The notes below the pieces were generated by a model. The model ran no database searches, was not told the origin of the DNA, and worked only from the letters and a program-made list of their open reading frames with translations. DNA of 64,000 nucleotides. Origin: UBA3076 sp964646435 (GTDB taxonomy: Bacteria; Desulfobacterota; Dissulfuribacteria; Dissulfuribacterales; UBA3076). The stretch is from positions 15,566-79,565 of the forward strand of contig CAZYEJ010000002.1 in NCBI GenBank assembly GCA_964646435.1, written 5' to 3'. Positions 24,435 to 32,727 of the stretch are shown in pieces (the first letter of the stretch is position 1; each line of letters begins with the position of its first letter). Both the position numbers and the translations under genes were made by a program.

Positions 24435-25852
24435 AACTGAAGGGCAAAAAAGTAACAATACTGGGCATGGGGATATCCGGCCGGGCGGTTGCCGGATGGA
24501 TCGTCTCTCAAGGGACACAAGTCATATGCAGTGATTTGAATCCCCTGAATAAGTGGCCTAAGGGCCTGGCAGGCTGGTGTGATAAAAATGGCGTTGGAGT
24601 GGAGACAAAAAAACATAAGGTAGAGACTTGCCTTTCATCCGACCTGATAGTGGTCAGCCCTGGTGTTCCGCCTGAAATTCCTGCCCTTGAGGCAGCACGC
24701 AGATCCAATATCCCTGTGGTTGGAGAACTGGCCCTTGCGGCATCCTTCTGGAGAGGACCTCTAATCGGCATAACCGGCACAAATGGAAAAACTACTACTA
24801 CTATGCTTGTGGATGAGATGCTAAAAAAGGCCAATGTGCCTCATGTAAGGGCAGGGAACATTGGAACACCATTATCCGCGCTCGTTGAAGAACATACCGA
24901 GGAAACTATCGCGGTTTTAGAGATTAGCAGCTTCCAGTTGGATTATTTCCCAAGGACCAGGTATTTTCCTTTTACTCCTCCAAGGTTCAGGACAACAGCA
25001 TGGCTCAATTTTGCGCCGGACCACCTTGATCGCTACCAGGACATCAAGAGCTATGGAGAGAGCAAGGCAGTAATCTATGACTTCCAAAGGCCTGAAGATT
25101 GGGCCATTCGCAACATGGACGACAAGGGACTAGAAACGTGGAAGGACAAAGGACGTGCCAGAAGGCTCTACTTCGGGATATGGCACCCCGGAGTTCCCGG
25201 AGCCTGGCTGGATACCTCTTTAAAAAAAATCAAAGTCATGTGGCCTGACAATAAATGGGAGGAATATGACTTAGAAAGCTGGTCCCCAAAGGGTCGACAT
25301 AATATTGAAAACCTGGCTTGTGCCATACTTATTTCACGCCTGGCAGGTGCTGGTGCGGCTGCAGTACAGTCTGTTATCCAAAACTTCAAAGCGGCACATC
25401 ACAGACTTCAGTGGGTGGCCCAAAATGCGGGCATCGACTATTATGACGACTCCAAGGCCACCAATGTTGCATCTGTACTTCGCGCAATGGAGTCCATAGA
25501 TCAGCCAATAGTGCTCATCGTGGGCGGCCGCGGCAAGGGTGAAGATTATGCTTCCCTGGCCGAGGCCACAAAAAAGGTGCGTATTCGTGGTGCGATTGTT
25601 ATAGGCGAAGAGGCCAAGGCGTTTGAAAAAATCCTAAATAAGGTAATGCCGGTTATCCAGGTGCGTGGAACAAAAAACGGCAAAAAGATTATGAGAAAAG
25701 CCGTAATGGAAGCAACGTCCCTGGCTGAGCCCGGTGATGCCATACTCCTTTCCCCTGCCTGTTCCAGCTTTGATATGTTCAAGAACTATGAAGAACGTGG
25801 CATGGCATTTCAGGAGGCAACCAGGGAATTGGGTGATTGGGTAATTGGGTGA
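24431..25852 (+). CDS. murD: UDP-N-acetylmuramoylalanine--D-glutamate ligase
   Basis: Cytoplasmic ligase adding D-Glu to UDP-MurNAc-L-Ala. 473 residues: N-terminal nucleotide-sugar domain (KVTILGMGISGRAVA), ATPase P-loop GITGTNGKTTTTML, NFAPDHLDRY, YYDDSKATNVASVL and LSPACSSFDMF with a C-terminal FQEATREL. ATG 24431 sits in a short 8-nt repeat with GGAAAG about 20 nt upstream. The last codons (GDWVIG) and the stop are themselves encoded by RATTGGGT repeat units, so the native C terminus was probably altered. The gene that normally follows, ftsW, is absent. Confidence 0.96.
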   Translation: MELKGKKVTILGMGISGRAVAGWIVSQGTQVICSDLNPLNKWPKGLAGWCDKNGVGVETKKHKVETCLSSDLIVVSPGVPPEIPALEAARRSNIPVVGELALAASFWRGPLIGITGTNGKTTTTMLVDEMLKKANVPHVRAGNIGTPLSALVEEHTEETIAVLEISSFQLDYFPRTRYFPFTPPRFRTTAWLNFAPDHLDRYQDIKSYGESKAVIYDFQRPEDWAIRNMDDKGLETWKDKGRARRLYFGIWHPGVPGAWLDTSLKKIKVMWPDNKWEEYDLESWSPKGRHNIENLACAILISRLAGAGAAAVQSVIQNFKAAHHRLQWVAQNAGIDYYDDSKATNVASVLRAMESIDQPIVLIVGGRGKGEDYASLAEATKKVRIRGAIVIGEEAKAFEKILNKVMPVIQVRGTKNGKKIMRKAVMEATSLAEPGDAILLSPACSSFDMFKNYEERGMAFQEATRELGDWVIG

Positions 25853-25858
25853 TTGGGT
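25827..25858 (-). repeat. 8-nt tandem repeat over the murD stop codon
   Basis: Four units of RATTGGGT; the murD stop TGA (25850-25852) is inside the third-to-fourth unit border. The complement is ACCCAATY, a relative of the AAATCACC family. Confidence 0.85.
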
Positions 25859-25900
25859 AATTTTAAGAATGGAATTTTAATTTGAAAATGCAGGCAGATT

Positions 25901-27127
25901 GTGAACTTAATTATGAGTCACGAAATATATAAACACAAAACAATCACCAAATCACCAAACCACCAAATCACCAGATTAGTGGTGGCTGGTGGTGGCACAG
26001 GCGGACACGTGTTCCCCGGAATTGCCGTAGTTGAGGCCATGGAGTCCCATGGCCGTATAGATGTTATGTGGATAGGCACAGGCCGCCCGGTGGAAAAAAA
26101 TGCACTTTCAGGACGTAAATGGGATTACCGAATTCTCAACACAAGGCCTCTCAGGGGCTCAGGCATTGCAGCAACCATGCGTTCTCTGGCTGGACTTCCT
26201 TTCTCCACGATCAGGGCTTGTTCGTGGCTTAAATCATTCAGGCCTCATGTGGTACTGGGTGTTGGGGGATATGTCTCCGGACCTGCACTTCTTGCAGCGC
26301 GAATGTTGCGGATACCTGCCGCCCTCCATGAGCAGAACCTTATCCCAGGGCTCACAAATCGTTTGGCCTCCAGATTCGCAAAGACAGTGTTTGTGAGTTT
26401 TAAAGAAACTGCTAAATACTTTCCCAAAAACAGGGTAATTTTTACTGGAAATCCCATACGGAAAAATATTATTCAATCACTCAATCACCAAATCACCAAA
26501 TCACCAAATCACTCAATCACCAAATCATTCAATCTTCTGGTCCTGGGAGGCAGTCAGGGTGCCAGATGCCTGAACAGGCTTGCCGGTTCGGCCATACAGG
26601 TTTTGTGGCAATCCGGTTTTCATTTGAAAATTATTCACCAAACAGGCAAGCTGGATGAGTCACATGTTGAGAAATTTTATAAGGATGCAAGCATTCCGGC
26701 CAAAGTGACCCCATTTATCTCTAACATTGGTGAATCCTATTCCTGGGCAGACTTGGTTATCTGCCGGGCCGGAGCAGGTACTCTGTCTGAGCTCACAACC
26801 TTGGGGAAACCATCGATCCTCATTCCCTATCCCTGGGCAACGGACAGCCATCAGGATGCCAACGCCAGAGAATTGACTGAAGCCGGGGCTGCCAAATACT
26901 TCCTGGAAGAAGAAATCGGTGCTATAAAACTGGCGGGAGAGATACAGTCTTTGCTGGAGGATCCCCAGCAACTCATCAATATGGGAAAAAATGCTCAAAA
27001 ACTTGGAAAACCCACGGCAGCTACAGAGATAGCCTCTACACTGATAGAGATAGCCGGACATACTTTTCCATATTCTGAAACAGAAACTAATTCATTGAAA
27101 GGTTCTACAGTACGTAACCATGTATAA
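25901..27127 (+). CDS. murG: UDP-GlcNAc-lipid I N-acetylglucosaminyltransferase
   Basis: Peripheral membrane GT-B enzyme that converts lipid I to lipid II. Core motifs: LVVAGGGTGGHVFPG, VLGVGGYVSGPAL, LHEQNLIPGLTNR, VLGGSQGARCLN, ICRAGAGTLSEL and PYPWATDSHQ. Two parts are repeat-encoded: the N-terminal 25 residues (ITKSPNHQITR before the true fold) and an insert at the inter-domain linker after NPIRKNI (LNHQITKSPNHSITKSF). At 408 residues it is longer than the usual 350-370 by about this amount. The start is uncertain: GTG 25901 or ATG 25913, neither with a good ribosome site. Its stop overlaps murC by 8 nt. Confidence 0.94.
   Translation: MNLIMSHEIYKHKTITKSPNHQITRLVVAGGGTGGHVFPGIAVVEAMESHGRIDVMWIGTGRPVEKNALSGRKWDYRILNTRPLRGSGIAATMRSLAGLPFSTIRACSWLKSFRPHVVLGVGGYVSGPALLAARMLRIPAALHEQNLIPGLTNRLASRFAKTVFVSFKETAKYFPKNRVIFTGNPIRKNIIQSLNHQITKSPNHSITKSFNLLVLGGSQGARCLNRLAGSAIQVLWQSGFHLKIIHQTGKLDESHVEKFYKDASIPAKVTPFISNIGESYSWADLVICRAGAGTLSELTTLGKPSILIPYPWATDSHQDANARELTEAGAAKYFLEEEIGAIKLAGEIQSLLEDPQQLINMGKNAQKLGKPTAATEIASTLIEIAGHTFPYSETETNSLKGSTVRNHV
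25941..25972 (+). repeat. 8-nt tandem repeat at the murG 5' end
   Basis: CAATCACC, AAATCACC, AAACCACC, AAATCACC in tandem, translated in frame into the extra murG N terminus. Confidence 0.9.
26474..26537 (+). repeat. 8-nt tandem repeat in the murG linker
   Basis: Eight units of MAATCAYY (CAATCACT, CAATCACC, AAATCACC and so on) making 64 nt, translated in frame between the two Rossmann domains of MurG. Confidence 0.92.
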
Positions 27128-28514
27128 AAAACAACATATGCATTTTATAGGAATCGGCGGAATAGGCATGAGCGGCCTTGCAAAGGTCCTTCTCAATCTT
27201 GGATATAGAGTCACGGGTTCTGATTTGCGTGAGACTGAAATCACCAGGTCTCTAAAAAAACTGGGAGGCACAATTTACAGGGGTCACGCCCCTGAAAATA
27301 TTCAGGGTGCCGACGTGGTGGTGATTTCCTCTGCTGTTAGAGAAAACAACCCTGAGGTTCAGGAGGCTTATTCTGCCCAAATTCCGGTCATACCAAGGGC
27401 TGAAATGCTTGCGGAATTAATGCGGTTTAAGAAGTTCGGCATAGCAGTGGCCGGGGCACATGGAAAGACCAGCACGACTTCTATGATCTCTTCTGTACTT
27501 CGCACCGGTGGCCTTGATCCAACGGTTATCATAGGCGGGAAGGTGAATGGCCTGGGAAGCAATGCCTGCTGGGGACAGGGAGAATTCCTGATAGCAGAAG
27601 CCGATGAGAGTGACGGAAGTTTTCTGCGCCTTACACTAAGCATAGCTGTAATAACCAATATAGACAGGGAACACCTGGACTATTATCCGGACCTGAATGC
27701 CATAATCCGGTGTTTTCTGGACTTCATAAACAAAGTCCCTTTCTATGGTCTTGCCATACTCTGTGGAGATGACCCCCACCTCAGAGAAATGCTCCCGGCA
27801 GTAAAAAAACGAGTAATGACATATGGGACAGGACCTGAGTCTGATCTGCAGGCCAGAGATATTACCTTTGAAGGTCTGGGAGTATCCTTCAGGGCCTGGT
27901 GGAAAAACTCCGAACTTGGCGAGATACAACTCAAGGTCCCCGGGCTGCACCATGTAAGAAATTCCCTGGCTGCAATGGCCCTGGGGCTTGAACTTGAGAT
28001 ACCCTTTCACAAAATTCAGACCGGTCTTATATCATATGAAGGTGTAAGCAGACGATTTGAAATACTGGGTGAAACAGAGGGAATAACAGTAGTAGATGAC
28101 TATGCCCACCACCCTACTGAGATACGGGCCACCCTATCAGCGGCCAGGGCATGTTGGCCTGAACGCCGGCTGGTGATTCTTTTTGAACCCCACCGGTACA
28201 GCAGAACCCAGATATTAATGGACGATTTCACCACGGCCTTCGGGGAAGCTGATGAATTATGGCTGACGGAAATCTATTCAGCCAGTGAAACTCCCATAGT
28301 CGGAGTCAGCGGAAAACGTCTGGCAAGAAACATTAGGGATAAACGTGGTGGACCAGTGCACTATGTAGAATCCTGCGGGGACCTTCCTCTGGCGATTGTA
28401 CCAAGCCTGCGGGAGGGTGACGTGGTCATGACTCTTGGGGCCGGTGCCATAGGGCGTATAGGACCAAAAATTCTGGACATGCTTAAGACAAAGGAGTCAG
28501 CGCTTGCTCTCTAA
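27120..28514 (+). CDS. murC: UDP-N-acetylmuramate--L-alanine ligase
   Basis: First of the Mur ligases, adding L-Ala to UDP-MurNAc. 464 residues with HFIGIGGIGMSGLA at the N terminus, the ATPase P-loop AGAHGKTSTTSM, AEADESDGSFL, NIDREHLDYY, VVDDYAHHPTEIRATL and FEPHRYSRT. It has no visible repeat insert, unlike its neighbours. ATG 27120 overlaps the end of murG, giving coupling; the stop overlaps the murB start region. Confidence 0.97.
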   Translation: MYKKQHMHFIGIGGIGMSGLAKVLLNLGYRVTGSDLRETEITRSLKKLGGTIYRGHAPENIQGADVVVISSAVRENNPEVQEAYSAQIPVIPRAEMLAELMRFKKFGIAVAGAHGKTSTTSMISSVLRTGGLDPTVIIGGKVNGLGSNACWGQGEFLIAEADESDGSFLRLTLSIAVITNIDREHLDYYPDLNAIIRCFLDFINKVPFYGLAILCGDDPHLREMLPAVKKRVMTYGTGPESDLQARDITFEGLGVSFRAWWKNSELGEIQLKVPGLHHVRNSLAAMALGLELEIPFHKIQTGLISYEGVSRRFEILGETEGITVVDDYAHHPTEIRATLSAARACWPERRLVILFEPHRYSRTQILMDDFTTAFGEADELWLTEIYSASETPIVGVSGKRLARNIRDKRGGPVHYVESCGDLPLAIVPSLREGDVVMTLGAGAIGRIGPKILDMLKTKESALAL

Positions 28515-29406
28515 GGATCTGGAAAGGATAGGAGATCTCCAGGTGCGCAAGAATGTTCCGCTTTTACCGCTAACAAGCTTTCGTATAGGCGGGCCTGCGC
28601 ATCTATTCCTGGTTCCAAGGACCTTGAAGGCCCTTGAACAGACCATTTGTTATCTCAGTAATCGTTCCATATCCTATAAAGTGCTGGGCCGGGGAAGCAA
28701 CCTGTTGATCAACGATAAAGGCGTGAAGATAGTCATGACCCTGACAGCCCTGAATCGCATCCACTGCCCTCCCGACCATCCCTTTAAAACAGTGTCTGTA
28801 GAGGCGGGATGCAGGCTGAACTCCCTTATTTCCTGGTCCATACGATACGGCCTGTGTGGTCTTGAGAATCTTTCGGGCATTCCGGCCAGTATAGGTGGGG
28901 CCATATCCATGAACGCCGGCACTAACAAGTGCTCCATGGCAGAAGCGATAGATGCAGTACAATTTACAGGCCCGAACGGGAGTTGCTGGTTTCGGAGAGA
29001 TCAATTGCAATTTGATTACAGGTCTTTCAGACTGCCAGACAAGGCCCTTATCTCCGCCGCAAGAATTCAACTTGGCAAAAGTAGCCCTGATCAGATCAGA
29101 TGCAATGTCAGAAACGTGATGTACAAACGGAGGACCACCCAGCCTATAGGAAAACCAAGCGTAGGGTGCATTTTTAGAAATCCACAGGGAGATTCAGCAG
29201 GAAAACTCATAGACCAATGTGGACTCAAAGGTCTTAGAATCGGGGATGCCGAGGTATCCAAAAAGCATGCGAATTTTATTGTAAACCGTGGAAAAGCCAG
29301 TGCCATACAGGTAATGGACTTGCTGGAAATCATTAGAGGGCGTGTAAAAAAAGAGGCTGATGTAGAACTTGTCCCGGAAGTATCCATTTGGGGTATGGAA
29401 ACATGA
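28504..29406 (+). CDS. murB: UDP-N-acetylenolpyruvoylglucosamine reductase
   Basis: FAD enzyme that reduces UDP-GlcNAc-enolpyruvate to UDP-MurNAc with NADPH. FAD and substrate motifs: TSFRIGGPAHLFLVP, LGRGSNLLINDKG, LSGIPASIGGAISMNAGTN and, near the C terminus, GCIFRNPQGDSAGKLID. In GCIFRNP a Cys stands where E. coli MurB has its catalytic Ser; such Ser/Cys variation is known in the family. I chose TTG 28504 because AAAGGAG lies 7 nt upstream and the start overlaps murC; GTG 28543, with GGAG 8 nt upstream, is a fair alternative. The stop TGA overlaps the ftsQ ATG. Confidence 0.95.
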   Translation: MLSKDLERIGDLQVRKNVPLLPLTSFRIGGPAHLFLVPRTLKALEQTICYLSNRSISYKVLGRGSNLLINDKGVKIVMTLTALNRIHCPPDHPFKTVSVEAGCRLNSLISWSIRYGLCGLENLSGIPASIGGAISMNAGTNKCSMAEAIDAVQFTGPNGSCWFRRDQLQFDYRSFRLPDKALISAARIQLGKSSPDQIRCNVRNVMYKRRTTQPIGKPSVGCIFRNPQGDSAGKLIDQCGLKGLRIGDAEVSKKHANFIVNRGKASAIQVMDLLEIIRGRVKKEADVELVPEVSIWGMET

Positions 29407-30248
29407 AAGTCAGAAGGCCGTCTTCAGAATTTAGGTCTTCAGTACGTAGCTCCGGCTCGCGGAATAAGTCTGCTAAACCGATGTTTTCAGTATCGTGGCT
29501 TATCAATTCTAAAATATTGGTTGGCATAGCCGTAACGTGCATTGTGCTTGTAGGATTTTTTATGTGTCGGCATTGGGCATGTCAATCTGATCTTTTCAGG
29601 GTTTGTCAGGTTCTGGTGAAAGGCTGCGATCGCGTCACGGAAGAGGAGGTTTTGCAACTGAGCAATGTGACCGCCCAGGACAATCTTTTATCTCTCGATC
29701 TGAAATCAATTGCAGCGTCCATAGAGGCGCATCCCTGGGTCCATACGGTTAAAGTTAAAAAAAAATTGCCGGATCATCTAATGATTACGATCAAAGAACG
29801 TACTCCGGTAGCCCTGTTGAATTCTGACAAAATGTATTTGATTGATAAACAAGGTAAAATTATCGATGAACTTTCAACAAAAGACCCAGTCTCTCTTCCC
29901 ATCATTACCGGGTTTGATCCTAAAAACATAAAAAATAATCAAATCACCAAATCACCAAATCACCAAATCCAAAAAGTCCTGGAATTAATATCCATGGCAA
30001 GCAAAGGCACAAGAACTCTGGGTGTAAACAATATTAGCCAAATAGACGCAGCTAAAAAAGATACACTAATACTCTATACATCTGACAGCGGTATTCCTTT
30101 TTACTTTGATACTAAAAATCTCAGCACCCAGTTCAGTGAGGCGGAAAAAATCCTGTATCAACTCTATCGCTCAGGAACATATAAAAAAGTTGCTAAGGTT
30201 GATTTGGATTACGGCCCCGGCCAGGCCCTGGTCAGTCTGAAACATTAG
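29403..30248 (+). CDS. ftsQ: Cell division protein FtsQ
   Basis: Bitopic divisome protein that links the cytoplasmic ring to FtsL/FtsI. 281 residues from ATG 29403 (ATGA overlap with murB). A basic cytoplasmic tail, one membrane span (about residues 39-57, ILVGIAVTCIVLVGFFMC), a POTRA domain (about 65-135: VLVKGCDRVTEEEVLQLSNV, then NLLSLDLKSIAASIEAHPWV) and the FtsQ beta-domain. An in-frame insert (NNQITKSPNHQIQK, about residues 178-191) is encoded by AAATCACC repeat units. The divisome anchor therefore seems intact despite the changes in ftsI and ftsW. Confidence 0.92.
   Translation: MKVRRPSSEFRSSVRSSGSRNKSAKPMFSVSWLINSKILVGIAVTCIVLVGFFMCRHWACQSDLFRVCQVLVKGCDRVTEEEVLQLSNVTAQDNLLSLDLKSIAASIEAHPWVHTVKVKKKLPDHLMITIKERTPVALLNSDKMYLIDKQGKIIDELSTKDPVSLPIITGFDPKNIKNNQITKSPNHQIQKVLELISMASKGTRTLGVNNISQIDAAKKDTLILYTSDSGIPFYFDTKNLSTQFSEAEKILYQLYRSGTYKKVAKVDLDYGPGQALVSLKH
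29937..29970 (+). repeat. 8-nt tandem repeat inside ftsQ
   Basis: Three exact AAATCACC units (29941-29964) with partial flanking units, in frame within the periplasmic domain. Confidence 0.9.
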
Positions 30249-30256
30249 GAGAGGAA

Positions 30257-31480
30257 ATGGCGGAGAGACCCGGTAACATGATTGTCGGCCTAGACATCGG
30301 CACTACTAAAATATGTGCAGTTGTGGGTGAGCTCAACGAAAAGGGTGCTGAGATTATAGGCGTGGGGACTTATCCTTCTATAGGTCTTCGCAAGGGAGTG
30401 GTTGTCAATATAGATAGCACGGTCGATTCTATACAGAGGTCTATGGAAGAGGCCGAACTCATGGCCGGGCGTGAAATCGGCTCAGTGTTCATTGGTATTG
30501 CCGGTAGCCATATAAAGGGCTTCAACAGCCAGGGGGTGATAGCTGTAAAGGGCCAGGAGATCTCACAGGAGGACGTTGACAGAGTCATAGATGCGGCAAG
30601 GGCAGTAGCCATACCCCTTGATAGGGAGGTCATACATATTCTGCCACAAGAGTACATTGTAGATGAGCAGGGAGGAATCCTGGACCCTGTCGGGATAACC
30701 GGGGTAAGGCTGGAAGCCAAGGTACATATAGTAACAGGAGCGGTTACGGCTGCCCAGAACCTTATCAAGTGCGCAAACCGGGCAGGGCTTGACGTAGTGG
30801 ACATAGTTTTTCAGCCCATTGCCTCAGCCGAAGCTGTCTTAGCCCAGGAAGAAAAGGACCTGGGGGTGGCCCTTGTGGACTTTGGGGGTGGCACTACGGA
30901 TCTTGCTCTGTTTACTGATAGTGCCATCAAACACACGGCTGTGCTGGGACTTGGCGGCAACAACCTCACTAATGATATAGCAGTCGGGTTAAGGACACCC
31001 AGTAAAGAGGCTGAACAAATAAAGATAGACCACGGCAGCTGTCTCAACTCTTTGGTAGACAAAGATCAGATGATAGAAGTCCCCAGTGTGGGAGGGCGCA
31101 AACCCAGACTTTTGTCTAGGCATATCCTGTCTGAAATACTTGAGCCCAGAGTGGAGGAAATCTTTACCTTGGTTGACCAGGAAATAGAACGGACAGGATT
31201 TAAAGAACTGCTGGCTTCAGGGATGGTTATAACCGGAGGCTCTGCCCTCCTGCCCGGAATCGCCGAAATTGCGGATCAGGTATTCCAGTTGCCGACAAGA
31301 ATCGGCTATCCACAGCGGATTTTCGGCCTGGTGGACGTGGTCAACGGACCCATGTTCGCCACTGCTGTGGGCCTTGTGCTCTATGGCATGGAACATCAGC
31401 CCAAACAGAAATTCCGGATAAGAGACGGGAATATATTCAACAGGGTAACCCTTCGTATGAAGTCATGGTTTAAGATTTAA
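30257..31480 (+). CDS. ftsA: Cell division protein FtsA
   Basis: Actin-like ATPase that tethers FtsZ to the membrane and recruits later division proteins. 407 residues with GLDIGTTKICAVVGE (phosphate 1), the SHUT-domain region around GIAGSHIKGFNSQG, VDFGGGTTDLALF (phosphate 2) and ITGGSALLPGI (adenosine loop). The C terminus NRVTLRMKSWFKI is an amphipathic membrane-targeting helix. ATG 30257 has GGAGAGG about 5 nt upstream, 8 bp after the ftsQ stop. No sign of decay. Confidence 0.97.
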   Translation: MAERPGNMIVGLDIGTTKICAVVGELNEKGAEIIGVGTYPSIGLRKGVVVNIDSTVDSIQRSMEEAELMAGREIGSVFIGIAGSHIKGFNSQGVIAVKGQEISQEDVDRVIDAARAVAIPLDREVIHILPQEYIVDEQGGILDPVGITGVRLEAKVHIVTGAVTAAQNLIKCANRAGLDVVDIVFQPIASAEAVLAQEEKDLGVALVDFGGGTTDLALFTDSAIKHTAVLGLGGNNLTNDIAVGLRTPSKEAEQIKIDHGSCLNSLVDKDQMIEVPSVGGRKPRLLSRHILSEILEPRVEEIFTLVDQEIERTGFKELLASGMVITGGSALLPGIAEIADQVFQLPTRIGYPQRIFGLVDVVNGPMFATAVGLVLYGMEHQPKQKFRIRDGNIFNRVTLRMKSWFKI

Positions 31481-31481
31481 G

Positions 31482-31510
31482 GTAAACGGTTACAATGTGA
31501 ACGGTTACAG
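31482..31510. repeat. Tandem AACGGTTAC motif between ftsA and ftsZ
   Basis: TAAACGGTTAC and TGAACGGTTAC repeated; the same decamer (or its complement GTAACCGTTC) recurs in several intergenic gaps of the window. Confidence 0.6.
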
Positions 31511-31539
31511 ACTTAAAAACCAGTTGGAGGATTAAGCAT

Positions 31540-32727
31540 ATGTCTTTTGAGTTTATAGAACCAAAACTCACTGCAAAGATAAAGGCAATAGGAATCGGAG
31601 GTGGAGGCGGAAACGCTATTAACAATATGATAGCCTCCGAACTCAAGGGTGTGGAATTCATAGCTGCAAACACGGATTCCCAGGCCCTTGAAGTGTCCAG
31701 GGCCAGCACAAAAATTCAACTAGGCAGAGGGCTTACTAAGGGACTCGGAGCAGGAGCAAAACCTGAAATTGGCAGGGAAGCCGCGGAAGAGAGCATAGAC
31801 GATATCCGGGCAATGCTGGAAGGAAGCGATATGGTCTTCATTACTGCCGGAATGGGTGGAGGTACCGGCACCGGAGGGGCCCCTGTTATTGCAGAAATTA
31901 GTAAGGAAATGGGTGCTCTTACAGTAGCAGTAGTGACAAAACCATTTTCCTTTGAAGGAAAACGCAGGATTCGCATTGCTAAAGAGGGAATAGAAGAATT
32001 AAAAGATGTTGTAGATACTATAATAACCATTCCGAACGACCGGCTCAGAAGCCTTGCCCAACCCAACACTCCGATACTGGAGATGTTCCGAAAGGCAGAT
32101 GAGGTCCTTTACTATGCAGTAAGAGGTATCTCAGACCTCATAGTCCTGAGAGGATATATAAACGTAGACTTCGCAGATGTTCGCACTGTTACGGCTGAAA
32201 TGGGGATGGCCCTCATGGGTACAGGTGTTGCCAAAGGGTCACGCAGGGCCTTGGAGGCAGTACAGATGGCCATAGCCAATCCCTTGCTTGAAGATATCTC
32301 CATAAGCGGTGCCAGGGGCATCCTGATGAATATTACCGCAAGCAGTTCTACTCTGAGCATGGAGGAGGTCGAACAGTCATCTTCCCTGATTCATAATGAG
32401 GCCCATGAAGACGCCAATATCATCCTGGGTACTGTATTTGATGACGATATAGATGAAGAGATAAGGGTGACAGTCATAGCCACGGGTATAGGGCCTGATG
32501 CCCATTCCTTTGGGAAACACATTGTTACACCAATAGAATCTATCAAGAAAAAGAATAAGACTATAAAGCTGGAACATGGTGCGACAGCCCACATCCAAAA
32601 GGATCCTGTCGGGATATCCGGCTACATAAAGAATCCGGGGAAACAAATATTAGACTTTGACGGTCTTGATAAAGTGGACACCGATGAATTGGATATTCCT
32701 GCTTTTATCAGACGAAAAGCGGATTAA
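31540..32727 (+). CDS. ftsZ: Cell division protein FtsZ
   Basis: Tubulin-like GTPase that forms the Z ring. 395 residues: GIGGGGGNAINNMI, AANTDSQAL, the tubulin signature MGGGTGTGGAPVIAEI, KPFSFEGKRR and the T7-loop region INVDFADVRTV. The C-terminal conserved peptide DELDIPAFIRRKAD, which binds FtsA and other partners, is present after a variable linker. ATG 31540 has TTGGAGGA about 9 nt upstream. It ends 4 bp inside the convergent cdaR gene. Confidence 0.98.
   Translation: MSFEFIEPKLTAKIKAIGIGGGGGNAINNMIASELKGVEFIAANTDSQALEVSRASTKIQLGRGLTKGLGAGAKPEIGREAAEESIDDIRAMLEGSDMVFITAGMGGGTGTGGAPVIAEISKEMGALTVAVVTKPFSFEGKRRIRIAKEGIEELKDVVDTIITIPNDRLRSLAQPNTPILEMFRKADEVLYYAVRGISDLIVLRGYINVDFADVRTVTAEMGMALMGTGVAKGSRRALEAVQMAIANPLLEDISISGARGILMNITASSSTLSMEEVEQSSSLIHNEAHEDANIILGTVFDDDIDEEIRVTVIATGIGPDAHSFGKHIVTPIESIKKKNKTIKLEHGATAHIQKDPVGISGYIKNPGKQILDFDGLDKVDTDELDIPAFIRRKAD

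Noticed and set aside
25827..26537. Octamer arrays considered as a CRISPR
   Set aside because: Units are 8 nt and head to tail with no spacers; no cas genes are present.
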